From: Hyaloperonospora brassicae
Taxonomy: Eukaryota; Oomycota; Peronosporomycetes; Peronosporales; Peronosporaceae
Direction: 5' to 3'
Assembly: GCA_947650285.1 (NCBI GenBank)
Contig: CANTFL010000479.1
Location: forward strand, 62,001 to 126,000
Length of the DNA: 64,000 nucleotides
Below the pieces are notes generated by a model that saw only the letters and a program-made list of their open reading frames with translations, ran no database searches and was not told the DNA's origin. Every line of letters begins with the position of its first letter. The first letter of the stretch is position 1. The position numbers and the translations under genes are program-made. Of the stretch, positions 63,727-64,000 are shown in pieces.

Positions 63727-63768
<42 letters not shown>
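63727..63768. repeat. AT dinucleotide microsatellite
   Basis: About 20 AT units. The flanks to 64000 show no gene. Confidence 0.95.
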
Positions 63769-63773
<5 letters not shown>

Positions 63774-64000
63774 CAGCACTCTGTTAGTGCACTGGATCCC
63801 TATGTTAACGAAAGCAATCCGAAACGGTAGTTTATGTAGACTCGAGAATAGGTAATTGTTTTCGTGCATTGTATCATCGCTGAGGTGATAGATACGCAGA
63901 AAATAAGCGATACAAAACTAAAAGTGAAAAATGTCTGCTTACCGAATAGAATTGGATCATGTATACGCCTAATCGCGCACATAGATAAATAATGCAGTGA

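Overview
The window reads as nuclear DNA of an oomycete, most likely Peronosporales (Phytophthora or downy-mildew type). The reasons are short GT-AG introns of about 70-150 bp, GC-rich genes set in AT-rich intergenic DNA, an ankyrin-FYVE protein, a large Fused-type kinase, a three-repeat Myb protein, and Ty3/gypsy elements carrying a second RNase H. No species is assigned.

Layout. 1-11045 is the 3' part of a decayed Ty3/gypsy retrotransposon: gag end, protease, RT, two RNase H domains, integrase, chromodomain, a long antisense coiled-coil ORF and an LTR. Its sequence is crowded with GATC. 11046-16261 is AT-rich and holds a solo LTR and one possible small secreted peptide. 16262-24932 is the main gene island: a Myb gene (-), a Rad7/AMN1-like leucine-rich repeat gene (-), an intact GAPDH gene (-), and a second GAPDH copy (+) in a 1.57 kb inverted duplication that lost its start codon. 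24933-34750 holds a second solo-type LTR, a 1 kb terminal-inverted-repeat element, a pseudogene resembling inositol-polyphosphate 4-phosphatase with an internal 793 bp tandem duplication, and a pseudogene resembling the N-terminus of a Prp5/DDX46 helicase.

34750-40350 is a MULE transposase gene split by a Ty1/copia element that lost its RT core and is bounded by an unusually long 17 bp flanking repeat. 40850-42150 carries a possible START/FYVE-like relic just upstream of an intact ankyrin-FYVE gene (43147-44574). 46600-51900 is a second decayed copia element interrupted by a complete 2.31 kb pogo/Tigger transposon with perfect inverted repeats and a TA duplication. 53471-57502 is an intact two-exon Fused/STK36-type kinase (1319 aa). 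The rest to 64000 is mainly AT-rich non-coding DNA, with a tRNA-like/SINE-like module and a diverged copy of the gypsy LTR region.

The apparently working genes are Myb, the LRR protein, GAPDH copy 1, ankyrin-FYVE and the Fused-type kinase. They are not an operon or pathway. They are separate housekeeping and regulatory genes in repeat-rich DNA whose mobile elements are nested and mostly dead. No CRISPR array and no recognisable RXLR or Crinkler effector was found.
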